A stretch of 46,126 nt of DNA. Source: CAYRAV01 sp964422365 (GTDB lineage: Bacteria; Bacillota; Clostridia; Lachnospirales; Lachnospiraceae). The notes below the pieces were generated by a model. That model was given only the letters and a program-made list of their open reading frames with translations. It searched no databases and was not told where the DNA came from. Each line of letters starts with the position of its first letter. The stretch's first letter is position 1. A program made the position numbers and the translations under genes. Positions 16,512 to 23,870 of this stretch are shown here, one piece after another. The stretch is from the NCBI GenBank assembly GCA_964422365.1, contig CAYRAV010000019.1, positions 1-46,126 on the forward strand, read 5' to 3'.

Positions 16512-16976
16512 TTACGCAAAACAATCCACAAAATTTCCAGTTGATGCTTCTTTCTCGTAGGATTTCAGATTCTTACTATACAGATCATCTCCATAAGTTT
16601 TCATTAAAGTTTTCGTAGTTCCCCCTGCCACATACGTTCTTCCACATTCCGGACAAACTGCTGTCTTTAATGAAACAGTTGCAGAAATCAATTCCTTATT
16701 GTCTTTACTTCCCTCTGCTCTTGCGTTAGATACATGTTCCTGCTCATGTGACATTACTTTCGCATAAGATTCTTCCGGACTGATTTTTCCTGGTGACTTA
16801 AAAGAAACCATCTCATCTGAACCATCCTGATATCTGCGGTTTTTACAGGTCTGACATTCTGTTGGCTGCACCTTTTTCGAACTAAATACTGTATTATCAG
16901 TATTTACCGGTGTCACACTGCTTACATTTGTTATCGGAATTGTATAATGATTGCTCATTCCAATAGCTCCAACCAT
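16512..16976 (-). CDS. SprA-related putative metallopeptidase
   Basis: The 154-residue protein has a central HEQEH (77-81), fitting the HExxH zinc-peptidase motif. It is flanked by two Cys pairs, C41/C44 in ECQTCKNRRYQDGSD and C108/C111 in VCPECGRTYVAGGTT. The order CxxCxxRxYxDGSD ... VSFKSP ... SPEES ... HEQEHV ... CPECGRxYVxGG matches what I recall of the SprA-related (PF12118) family. Function in that family is not established. There is no signal peptide. The ATG at 16976 follows AGGAGG at 7 bases; the extra 44 residues available upstream have no ribosome site. The gene is the first behind a duplicated pyr-type promoter and is followed by a large palindrome and the TPR-LRR gene. Confidence 0.7.
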   Translation of the reverse strand: MVGAIGMSNHYTIPITNVSSVTPVNTDNTVFSSKKVQPTECQTCKNRRYQDGSDEMVSFKSPGKISPEESYAKVMSHEQEHVSNARAEGSKDNKELISATVSLKTAVCPECGRTYVAGGTTKTLMKTYGDDLYSKNLKSYEKEASTGNFVDCFA

Positions 16977-17137
16977 ATTCTCGCCTCCTTCTACGTCCTT
17001 TGCTCTTTTGTCAACATTTATGGCCGCAGGCTTTTCCACAAGCTGTAGAAAAATCCTGTGCACTATTAAAAAGTTATTTCTTAACAGCTCCATAGTGTAA
17101 ATTTCCACTATTTTTTCAGTGGCTTTCTGAGACTACA

Positions 17138-17199
17138 CAATTACATAACCGGCTGCTTCACTACATTTGATTATAACAAAATTATCCTTCTATTACAAG
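17138..17199 (-). promoter_or_regulatory. Second copy of the 62-bp pyr promoter segment
   Basis: Identical to 14700-14761 except for one base. It contains TTGTAA (17193-17198), a 17-base spacer and TATAAT (17170-17175) on the minus strand. It should drive the SprA-like and TPR-LRR genes, with a leader of about 185 bases. The flanking sequences of the two copies are unrelated. Confidence 0.75.
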
Positions 17200-17297
17200 C
17201 AAAGAATCCTCGTTCCTACAAAGGATTGTAACAGTTTCAGCCATATAGAAATAATGAGTGAAAACGCATCCCCATCCTACTCCAATATCATGATTTC

Positions 17298-18173
17298 TTA
17301 GGTTTCGGTATTATTTATTCTATTAAAAAAATCATATGGCAGTTTCTCTCTCAGGTCTGTTCTCAAACGGTATGCAAGATAACAGCTGCACTCTCTTGCC
17401 ATGCACTGTACTGCCTGCTTTGACAATACTTTTATAAATTCTATTCCTTCTGAATTTTCATAAATATTCCCCATTCTTACTTTGCTAATATGGCAACCAT
17501 AATAATCTCCATTTGCTTCTATAAAAACAGCAGTTTTTCCCGAAATACATTTTGTACTGTCACTTTTCAGATGAATACATTCATTTTCAAAATATGAATC
17601 TATTGCCCTTAATTGTTCCTGTTCGCTTTCTGTGTATTTTTGTGAACTCCCTTCTATCGCATTACACCAGATATAAGTAGAAAATGGCAGTTTTTCTCTT
17701 ATAGATACAATGTTACCTATCTTTCCATTTTGTGCTACTACTCCAACCGAATAGGCAATCTGTTCCTTTCCTAACTTCCTGCACTGTTTTAAAAATATGT
17801 CCTCTAATACCATATCCGGATGGTAGGTACACCATAACCGCAATTTACTTCTTTCTCCCTGATTCCTATGAAAAATACCAAGCATTTTTTCAACAGGAAA
17901 GCTATTGTTAGTCTGACATCCAATTGTTTCTACTATTGGTAATCTTGAAAATGCAGCAAAATATTCCCAATAATATTCTTTCCCCAAAATTTCTCCATAA
18001 GGTGTAAAAAACAGGCTGATTGTACTTGTCTGATTTTTTATGAACTGATAGAATTTATCAAGTGCCTTTTTATCCTTTTCTACCTGTTTCTCTGTTTCCT
18101 TAAACTTCCCAAAGGGACAATAGGAACAACAATAATTACAGCTTTTCAAATAACTTCGGTATGAAATATACAC
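17298..18173 (-). CDS. Radical SAM protein, STM4011-like
   Basis: The 291-residue protein carries the 4Fe-4S radical SAM motif C12-x3-C16-x2-C19 (SCNYCCSYCPFGK) very near its N terminus. Five more cysteines lie toward the C terminus (C209, C227, C257, C262, C264) in a SPASM-like arrangement (EANGDYYGCH, ECSCYLAYR), suggesting at least one auxiliary cluster. Length, motif position and gene neighbours fit the family NCBI calls STM4011 radical SAM proteins; this is from memory of the family. The reaction is unknown. The start is GTG at 18173 behind GAGGG. It follows the other radical SAM gene by 38 bases and is the last gene of the cluster. Confidence 0.8.
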   Translation of the reverse strand: MYISYRSYLKSCNYCCSYCPFGKFKETEKQVEKDKKALDKFYQFIKNQTSTISLFFTPYGEILGKEYYWEYFAAFSRLPIVETIGCQTNNSFPVEKMLGIFHRNQGERSKLRLWCTYHPDMVLEDIFLKQCRKLGKEQIAYSVGVVAQNGKIGNIVSIREKLPFSTYIWCNAIEGSSQKYTESEQEQLRAIDSYFENECIHLKSDSTKCISGKTAVFIEANGDYYGCHISKVRMGNIYENSEGIEFIKVLSKQAVQCMARECSCYLAYRLRTDLREKLPYDFFNRINNTET

Positions 18174-18211
18174 AACATCCCTCTTTCTTCAATCGTTTGT
18201 CTCTTTCTGCA

Positions 18212-19507
18212 TTATTTTCCCAACGTGTCAGACACAAAGCTGCTTACATTTGTCTCATTCCAAGCACGAACCCGTTTTGCTACTTCTTCCGAAATAAACA
18301 TAGGACCAATATAATCAGAATCGGCCATTCCTTCTTCTGTCAACCACACTTTTTGCTCATTCCAGTCAAGCATCCCCTGTGTTTTTAACTGTTCCCATGA
18401 AATCCATTCATTCAACACATCTCTTTTATAGAGTTTCTGATATTCCTCCCTGTTAATTCCATTTTTATGCAAAAGGTTTTTGATGGTATAACGCCTTCTC
18501 TGCTCCTCTGTATTTAGTAGATAGCCATTCACTGCTTTTGAAAAATCCGTTTGATTACAATATGATGCAATCTCTTCTCTGCAGTTTTTGGGCTTTACAA
18601 AATATGGAGCACAAAAATGAAGATTTCCCATATAACTTCTTCCGCCGCAGCCAATAGATATAGTCTGTTCAAATCCACAGCTTCTATCTTCTTTTTTTTC
18701 TTCTCTTATAAATCTTCTCATGGAAATCTGATGGTATCCATTCCTTTCCAGATATTCTTTCATAAACCAATATAATTCTTTGGTATTTTCTAAGGTTTTC
18801 GTTCCATTTTGATATAAGTAAGTCCCTTTCTTTACATATAATGGATAAATAAATATTTCCTTTGGAAGACATCTTACTGCCTGTTCCAAAGAATAGTGCA
18901 GACTTTCTTTTGTCTGTCCCGGAATACCATAGATCAGATCAATATTCATACTGGGAAATTCCGCTTCTTTTAATAAATACAATGCCTTATCAATTTCTTT
19001 TCTATGATGATGGCGGTGCAATCCTTTCAGCTCATCTTCCATAAAACTCTGTACCCCTATGCTGACACGAGTAACATGATGTTTCTTTAACAGTTCCACT
19101 TTTTCTTTTGTTGTCTGGTTAGGAGAAGTCTCTATTGTAATTGGATACTGTTCTGTTAAAAAATGAAAATTTTCTCTGGCTATCTCAAATAACATGTCTA
19201 ACTGTTTCACAGACAAAATTAATGGTGTACCGCCGCCAATAACAAGTTCTCCTACCATAAACTTATATTTTTTATAAAATTCACTCTGCTTTTTCATGGC
19301 AGCCAGATAATTGTCTATCCATTCTTCTTTTCCTGTTACAGAAAATAAATTACAATATCCACATTTCGACTGGCAGAATGGAATATGAAAATACAAGACA
19401 TTCTCCCGCCCCTGCAGATATGGTATATAATCCTCTATCTTTTCATCTAATTTTCTGTATGCCATTTTGTGAGGATAGCTATACATGTATTGCTGATACC
19501 AATTCAT
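18212..19507 (-). CDS. Radical SAM protein, STM4012-like (HemN/HemW-related)
   Basis: The 431-residue protein has the motif C45-x3-C49-x2-C52 in YFHIPFCQSKCGYCNLF, the form typical of the HemN/HemW branch. It also has GGGTP, a SAM-binding VSIGVQSF and NIDLIYGIPGQT. The C-terminal half (about 300-420) has a HemN_C-like winged-helix region. It lies in the STM4011-4015-type cluster rather than beside heat-shock or replication genes, where hemW usually sits, so STM4012 is the better match. In this family no substrate is established. The ATG at 19507 has AAGGA close upstream. A 278-base gap separates it from the upstream hydrolase gene. Confidence 0.8.
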   Translation of the reverse strand: MNWYQQYMYSYPHKMAYRKLDEKIEDYIPYLQGRENVLYFHIPFCQSKCGYCNLFSVTGKEEWIDNYLAAMKKQSEFYKKYKFMVGELVIGGGTPLILSVKQLDMLFEIARENFHFLTEQYPITIETSPNQTTKEKVELLKKHHVTRVSIGVQSFMEDELKGLHRHHHRKEIDKALYLLKEAEFPSMNIDLIYGIPGQTKESLHYSLEQAVRCLPKEIFIYPLYVKKGTYLYQNGTKTLENTKELYWFMKEYLERNGYHQISMRRFIREEKKEDRSCGFEQTISIGCGGRSYMGNLHFCAPYFVKPKNCREEIASYCNQTDFSKAVNGYLLNTEEQRRRYTIKNLLHKNGINREEYQKLYKRDVLNEWISWEQLKTQGMLDWNEQKVWLTEEGMADSDYIGPMFISEEVAKRVRAWNETNVSSFVSDTLGK

Positions 19508-19785
19508 TCCTTATCAAACCTTTCTAATCATGATATTCTTTTTCCTCTATGCTTCTGCCTTTCGCTTTTGTGATTTTTATTGTTTTCTTATGATTTCTCT
19601 CCCAATAATCACTTTATCTGGCAGATTTTTCTTCAATACTAAATGCTCTGCGGCATGCTGTCCGTTTTATCTGACTTTTCTCTCCCCCATACAGCCGTAA
19701 AATTAATATTACAACAAAAGTTTAAGTTTTGAAAATTTCAGCTTGCCAATACTTGATATCCACTGCAGGATACCAGCATGTCCGC
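19508..19785 (-). other. Gap inside the STM4011-4015-like cluster, no convincing gene
   Basis: This 278-base gap is the only long one in the cluster and was searched for a precursor peptide. The best frame, 13 codons reading MLVSCSGYQVLAS at 19738-19779, starts 6 bases after the hydrolase stop but has no ribosome site. Other frames are under 12 codons. No terminator or strong promoter is apparent. Confidence 0.5.
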
Positions 19786-20616
19786 TTAATCTATGGTCTT
19801 TCTGAGGATAAAATGTTTATATGGCACGGTATTGATCTTTTCATGATTTAAGGCATGACGCCAGATGCCATCCTCTCCATAACAGGTACCATGATCCGCA
19901 CAACAGATTACCAAAGTATCATTTCGTTTTTGAAATAAATGGAACAATTCTTCTAACTGACCATCTACATATCTCAGTGCTGCCGCATGGGTCCTTATGC
20001 TGTCTTCTTTCTCACCATCTACATAAAAATAATTAGGATAATGGATCGCTGATACATTTAAATACAAGCACACTCTCTGTGCAGATGGCACCTTTTGTAA
20101 TTTTTGCTTAATCCATGCAATCTGATGCTCTGTACTCTTCTTTATCCTACACCCAAAAGAAGGTTTCCATACACTCTGCATAAATAATCCCGGCAGTACT
20201 TTCCCAATATCACTTCTTTTGTCAAAAAAAGACACTCCGCCTACACAGTATGTCTGATATCCTTTCTTTTCCAGCCCTTCTATCCATGTGGCACCATCAA
20301 ATGTAAATGCTGTATCAGGACCTTTTTTCCCAAATCCTATGTTTTTAGGGAAAAACAGCCGCTCTCTTCCAGTACTTTCTTTTATATCATATTCACATGG
20401 CAGAAAACCAATAAACATTGCATGATGAGAAGGATAGGTAAAATTGGACGGTGCCTGACATTTCTTCCATGCCCCATATTGATTAAGTACTGGCGTATTT
20501 CCTGCCATCTCTTCTTTCTTTGCAACATCATAGCGCAATGTATCCAGACATACAAACAAAATATCATGAGTTCCTATGATGTTCTGCATGTTTATCTTTT
20601 CTTCCAAATTTCCCAC
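19786..20616 (-). CDS. Alkaline-phosphatase-superfamily (sulfatase-like) hydrolase, STM4013-like
   Basis: The 276-residue protein has the metal-binding core of the alkaline phosphatase/sulfatase superfamily: LDTLRYD (D25, D30), a nucleophile region APSNFTYPSHH (T60 or S63 as candidate nucleophile), a His in AIHYP (192), and ADHG (D241, H242) with H254. It lacks the CxPSR motif of true sulfatases, so a phospho- or phosphonate-ester hydrolase or a transferase is as likely as a sulfatase. It is soluble, with no signal peptide, unlike most exported sulfatases. Length and context fit the STM4013/SEN3800 family. The start is ambiguous: GTG at 20616, TTG at 20607 (spaced better from AAAGAGG), or ATG at 20589. 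Confidence 0.78.
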   Translation of the reverse strand: MGNLEEKINMQNIIGTHDILFVCLDTLRYDVAKKEEMAGNTPVLNQYGAWKKCQAPSNFTYPSHHAMFIGFLPCEYDIKESTGRERLFFPKNIGFGKKGPDTAFTFDGATWIEGLEKKGYQTYCVGGVSFFDKRSDIGKVLPGLFMQSVWKPSFGCRIKKSTEHQIAWIKQKLQKVPSAQRVCLYLNVSAIHYPNYFYVDGEKEDSIRTHAAALRYVDGQLEELFHLFQKRNDTLVICCADHGTCYGEDGIWRHALNHEKINTVPYKHFILRKTID

Positions 20617-20645
20617 CCTCTTTCTGTATTATAAAAAATGTTTCA

Positions 20646-21716
20646 TCAACTATTTTCCATCATATGCTTTATCTGCGAACAATAGATTCTGTTCCCACCA
20701 TACATATCCTGATACACACAATCACCCTGTCCATTTATTTCAATAATATACGGCTTTTCTCCCCTTTTATCCAGCAAAATATCAATCCCGGCATAAGAAA
20801 GTCCCGGAAATAACACCATTGCCTGTTGACAGATTTTCTCTATCTCTATTATCGTTTTTTTTGGCAGGTTTAAACTTTCGTAATCCAATGCCTGGTTGTT
20901 CAAATGCAGATTAGTCATAGGTCCGTCAGCCTGCCTTGCTATCATATAATCAATGTTTCCAAATTGGAATACCACTCTTAAATCATAACTTTTTCCACAA
21001 TACTGCGCTTTTGGAATCCATTTCTCCACAATAACATCTAATAAAAACAACATTTTTAAAGTCTCTTCTATTTCCGCTGTATCTGTAATTTTATGTATTT
21101 TCTTTGTATTAAAAAAGGTACCATTCGTTTTTTTACAGGAAGTATAGAGAACCCTCTGATTTCTATTCCAATTCCACCGATAGGCTGCAATCCCTGCTGC
21201 TCCTGAGCCCAATACAGGCTTCAAAAAAATACTGTTACACTTTTTCTGTTTCATCAAATCGTGTAGCTGCTCTATACTTTCCACTTTATCTGCCAGTAAT
21301 GGTGTAACCGGAATTTGATTTTCTATCAACTTCCTTTTGCATTTTCGTTTGTCCAGCACCTCTAAAATAGCTTGTGGTGTATTCAAATAATGATATTTTG
21401 ATTCTGTTGGCAGACTATATAAAAATTTTTGATAATTTTGAAGATACACATTCATTTTTTCAACATTGCTGTCTTCATAAATACATGGATCAATTTTTAC
21501 CCATATCTCTTCTGTTTCCCGGTCTTGTATAAAACAATTATGTTCCGGACTTCCTATTTTCGATATGTGCATCATTTTATGATCTAATTTGTGACAGCAT
21601 GCTGCAAATTCTTCTATTTCCATAACAGACACTACAAAGACACCCGGCTGTCCGGCTGCCTTTGTAAAGTACTTTGTTCGTTTGCTATTCTTATCTCCAA
21701 TTAATATCATTTTCAT
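20646..21716 (-). CDS. ATP-grasp protein, STM4014-like
   Basis: The 356-residue protein has an ATP-grasp fold in its second half: FLKPVLGSGAAGI (about 163-175, Lys and the glycine loop), SYDLRVVFQFG, and the metal-binding GIDILL ... YIIEINGQGD near the C terminus. ATP-grasp enzymes form amide or ester bonds through acyl-phosphate intermediates; ligation to a peptide or small molecule would fit this cluster. The N-terminal 100 residues are a Rossmann-like lead-in. Its ATG shares one base with the upstream LRR stop (TAATG), so the two proteins are probably made together. It matches what I recall of the STM4014 family. The substrate is unknown. Confidence 0.8.
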   Translation of the reverse strand: MKMILIGDKNSKRTKYFTKAAGQPGVFVVSVMEIEEFAACCHKLDHKMMHISKIGSPEHNCFIQDRETEEIWVKIDPCIYEDSNVEKMNVYLQNYQKFLYSLPTESKYHYLNTPQAILEVLDKRKCKRKLIENQIPVTPLLADKVESIEQLHDLMKQKKCNSIFLKPVLGSGAAGIAAYRWNWNRNQRVLYTSCKKTNGTFFNTKKIHKITDTAEIEETLKMLFLLDVIVEKWIPKAQYCGKSYDLRVVFQFGNIDYMIARQADGPMTNLHLNNQALDYESLNLPKKTIIEIEKICQQAMVLFPGLSYAGIDILLDKRGEKPYIIEINGQGDCVYQDMYGGNRIYCSQIKHMMENS

Positions 21717-22561
21717 TACTCCGTTAACATTGGATACATGTATTCATCGTCCGGATCATTTGCCTCGCTCACATCCACTTCACAGGATAATGCCTTTAGT
21801 TTTTTCATCATCTTACTGCTCATATAGTGATAATGCAAATCTACTTTTTTGATATTCTCATACTTTGGAATAGTTTCTAAAAGAATTGCTCCTCCTTCGT
21901 CAGTCAAAGTACCATTAGAAAAATCCAACACATCCAGCTGTTTCATAAAAGCGGATTCGCACACAATCTCTACAACCTCATCCTGCCATTCACAATCATT
22001 TAAACCAAGATATTTTAAGTTCGGAAAGTTCGCATTAGATATAAATGTTTCAAAATCTTCCCTTTCAATGTCACAGCCATAATCATCTATGCCAAGATAA
22101 AGATTCAAGGTTTCCAACTGCGGGAATTCCGCTTTTTGTATCTGCTGTAAAACATCCTTTGGCAATCCACCACAAATAATCTCAAAATGCTTCAAATTCT
22201 TACTTTCTAATTTGCCAAGACGCAGCTCTGTACTTCCCTGAATTGTAAGTTTCTCCAAATTAGGCAGTGCCTGTAACAAACCATCATAATTTCCCTGTAG
22301 AATCCATGAAACCTCACATTCTTCTGAATCCATATCCCCAATAAACAGACTTTTGATATGAGAAAATTTCTCTTTATTAGCTATAATTGCATCAATAATA
22401 TCCTGGCAGCTATCCTCCCATGATCCCCCCCAGTCACCAATAACAATTTCTTCTAACTGCGGAAGTTCCTTATCCTCCAAAATTATATCTGCCAAATCTT
22501 TTGGTCCTTTTCCCTCCTCTTCATAATCTTCGAATGAAATTACATATTTTTTTGAATTCAT
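21716..22561 (-). CDS. LRR protein, STM4015-like
   Basis: The 281-residue protein is built of about seven irregular leucine-rich repeats (LPNLEKLTIQG, FPQLETLNLYLG, FPNLKYLGLNDC, MKQLDVLDFSNG, NIKKVDLHYHY). It carries the STM4015 family hallmarks: an N-terminal VIGDWGxSWEDS, LFIGDMDSEECEVSWILQG, CGGLP and LDLHYHY-type motifs. It ends in an acidic, non-LRR tail, SEANDPDDEYMYPMLTE. It lacks a signal peptide and catalytic residues, so it is either a scaffold, a substrate-recognition protein or the protein being modified. It is the first gene of the cluster, has its own promoter, and is translationally coupled to the ATP-grasp gene. The second half of the gene at 15035 is its close paralogue. Confidence 0.85.
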   Translation of the reverse strand: MNSKKYVISFEDYEEEGKGPKDLADIILEDKELPQLEEIVIGDWGGSWEDSCQDIIDAIIANKEKFSHIKSLFIGDMDSEECEVSWILQGNYDGLLQALPNLEKLTIQGSTELRLGKLESKNLKHFEIICGGLPKDVLQQIQKAEFPQLETLNLYLGIDDYGCDIEREDFETFISNANFPNLKYLGLNDCEWQDEVVEIVCESAFMKQLDVLDFSNGTLTDEGGAILLETIPKYENIKKVDLHYHYMSSKMMKKLKALSCEVDVSEANDPDDEYMYPMLTE

Positions 22562-22621
22562 CTTATCTCTCCCTTGCTATTTTATTTTCATAATTATCAG
22601 AATAACAATTGTCCTAAAACT

Positions 22622-22709
22622 GTTCTTACGTCATTATTGCGTAATTCGTTGTTATTCGAACAATAGTTTTTCTTTTTTTCATTGTAACACACCCATGTTC
22701 GAATTTCAA
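22622..22709 (-). promoter_or_regulatory. Promoter and dyad-rich operator region of the STM4011-4015-like operon
   Basis: On the minus strand TTGAAA (22704-22709), a 17-base spacer and TACAAT (22681-22686) form a good sigma-A promoter. ATTCGAACA, overlapping the -35/spacer, is exactly repeated in inverse orientation about 40 bases downstream (around 22656-22664), so the -10 lies between the arms of a perfect 9-bp dyad. A second dyad, TTACG/CGTAA, follows. This suggests a dedicated repressor. Confidence 0.6.
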
Positions 22710-22742
22710 CACTAAACTATCTTAATTTTCACAATCTTCCCA

Positions 22743-23468
22743 TCACTCTTCCTCTTCTTCATTTAGTGCATACATATCAATATACTCAAATACGTCCTGT
22801 TTTAATGTTTTCCATAAATCTTCATGTTCTACATAATACTTTGGACAAATTTTCCCTGTTACATCATAATGTCTGATAATATCTTCTTCCCCTAAATCAT
22901 ATTCTCCACATAACCATGCTGTCAATTTAATTAATGATTGATATGTTTCATCTGTAAATTCTCCATCCTCCGTTTTATGGCAGCATTCTATTGAAATTGT
23001 ATCTGCATTTCGCTCATTAGAAGCATAGGCAATCTCATCTAATGGAATACACTGTACTATTGTTCCATCCAATCCTATTATAAAATGGCTGCTTGCAGAA
23101 GCTGCATGTGTTTCTTTTAAACTCTCAAAATATTTTCTGTTATTCATAGCATCCGTTCCCGGATTCGCAGTATAGTGAATTACAATCCCTTTTACTTCTT
23201 CTAATGGCAGCTGCGGACGTGAATATTCGTTCGGTGTTAATAATGCCTCCTCTATTTCCGGCTGCTCCACTTTATTTGTATCTTCCTCCGTCATCTTTCT
23301 ATCTTCTTTCACAAATGCTGAACACTGTTCTTTATGGGATTTTTTCCACAAAAGAATACTACAAAACACTATTATAAATGAAATAAAAACCGGTATCCCT
23401 ACTACAATGATTCTGCGTATTAGTAATTTTGTTCTTCTTGGTTTTCTCCTATGTATTCTTTTTATCAT
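22743..23468 (-). CDS. Membrane-anchored N-acetylmuramoyl-L-alanine amidase (amidase_2/PGRP type)
   Basis: The 241-residue protein has a basic N terminus and one hydrophobic segment (about 18-41), then a short linker and an amidase_2 domain (about 88-225). Zinc ligands H98 (GIVIHYT), H200 (RHYDV) and C208 (KICP), and a conserved glutamate region (ISIECCH), are visible. It cleaves the lactyl-Ala bond in peptidoglycan, outside the membrane. GNPG-like ANPGTDAM and the SSHFIIGLDGTIVQCIP stretch are typical of family members. The ATG follows AGGAGAGG. It lies upstream of the LRR gene on the same strand, but a promoter between them suggests separate control. Confidence 0.85.
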   Translation of the reverse strand: MIKRIHRRKPRRTKLLIRRIIVVGIPVFISFIIVFCSILLWKKSHKEQCSAFVKEDRKMTEEDTNKVEQPEIEEALLTPNEYSRPQLPLEEVKGIVIHYTANPGTDAMNNRKYFESLKETHAASASSHFIIGLDGTIVQCIPLDEIAYASNERNADTISIECCHKTEDGEFTDETYQSLIKLTAWLCGEYDLGEEDIIRHYDVTGKICPKYYVEHEDLWKTLKQDVFEYIDMYALNEEEEE

Positions 23469-23570
23469 TTCATCCTCTCCTAAATATTATTATTTATATT
23501 TAGTAACGCATAACAGGCTGTCATACCATGAATATACATCCACATAACAGCCTGTAATCTATTGAGAATC

Positions 23571-23713
23571 TGTAGGAAAAGATACATCTTGGCTTGTCTA
23601 ATTCTCCGGCTGCACAGTTCAAAAAGCCTCGCCACAGCCCTCTGCGCCTATGTTTTTTGACCTGCACCCTTGAAGAAATATCCTGCACCATCTGCATCAG
23701 TTATTTTTCTACA
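23571..23713 (-). repeat. MITE-like dispersed repeat, copy B
   Basis: A 143-bp copy, in opposite orientation, of the element at 7353-7489. One end (TGTAGAAAAATAACTGA, read inverted) is well kept; the other is worn to TGTAGGAAAA. The rest of the 23469-23870 gap, between the amidase and murE, shows no gene or further signal. Confidence 0.8.
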
Positions 23714-23870
23714 GCTCCTTCATTCATGATGAATGTATCATACCTTTCATCATATTTATTATTTATTTACACTTAATTTGGTACTTCTTTTGTAAAATGA
23801 ATATCATGTGATTGGTTTTTGCTTAAAGCTACAGCAGAAATTTTAACAAATCTTCCATTTTCTGATTGTA

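Noticed and set aside
18212..19507. Assignment of this radical SAM gene as hemW or a coproporphyrinogen dehydrogenase
   Set aside because: Motifs are HemN/HemW-like, but the neighbours are the STM4011-4015 set rather than heme, lepA-hemW or heat-shock genes. lepA is present elsewhere in the window without a hemW neighbour.
19738..19779. 13-codon frame (MLVSCSGYQVLAS) just after the hydrolase gene, as a modified-peptide precursor for the radical SAM enzymes
   Set aside because: No ribosome site, no leader-like region and very short; it is recorded only because the gap was searched for a precursor.
23594..23776. 60-codon plus-strand frame near murE
   Set aside because: It overlaps the dispersed repeat copy B and has no ribosome site.
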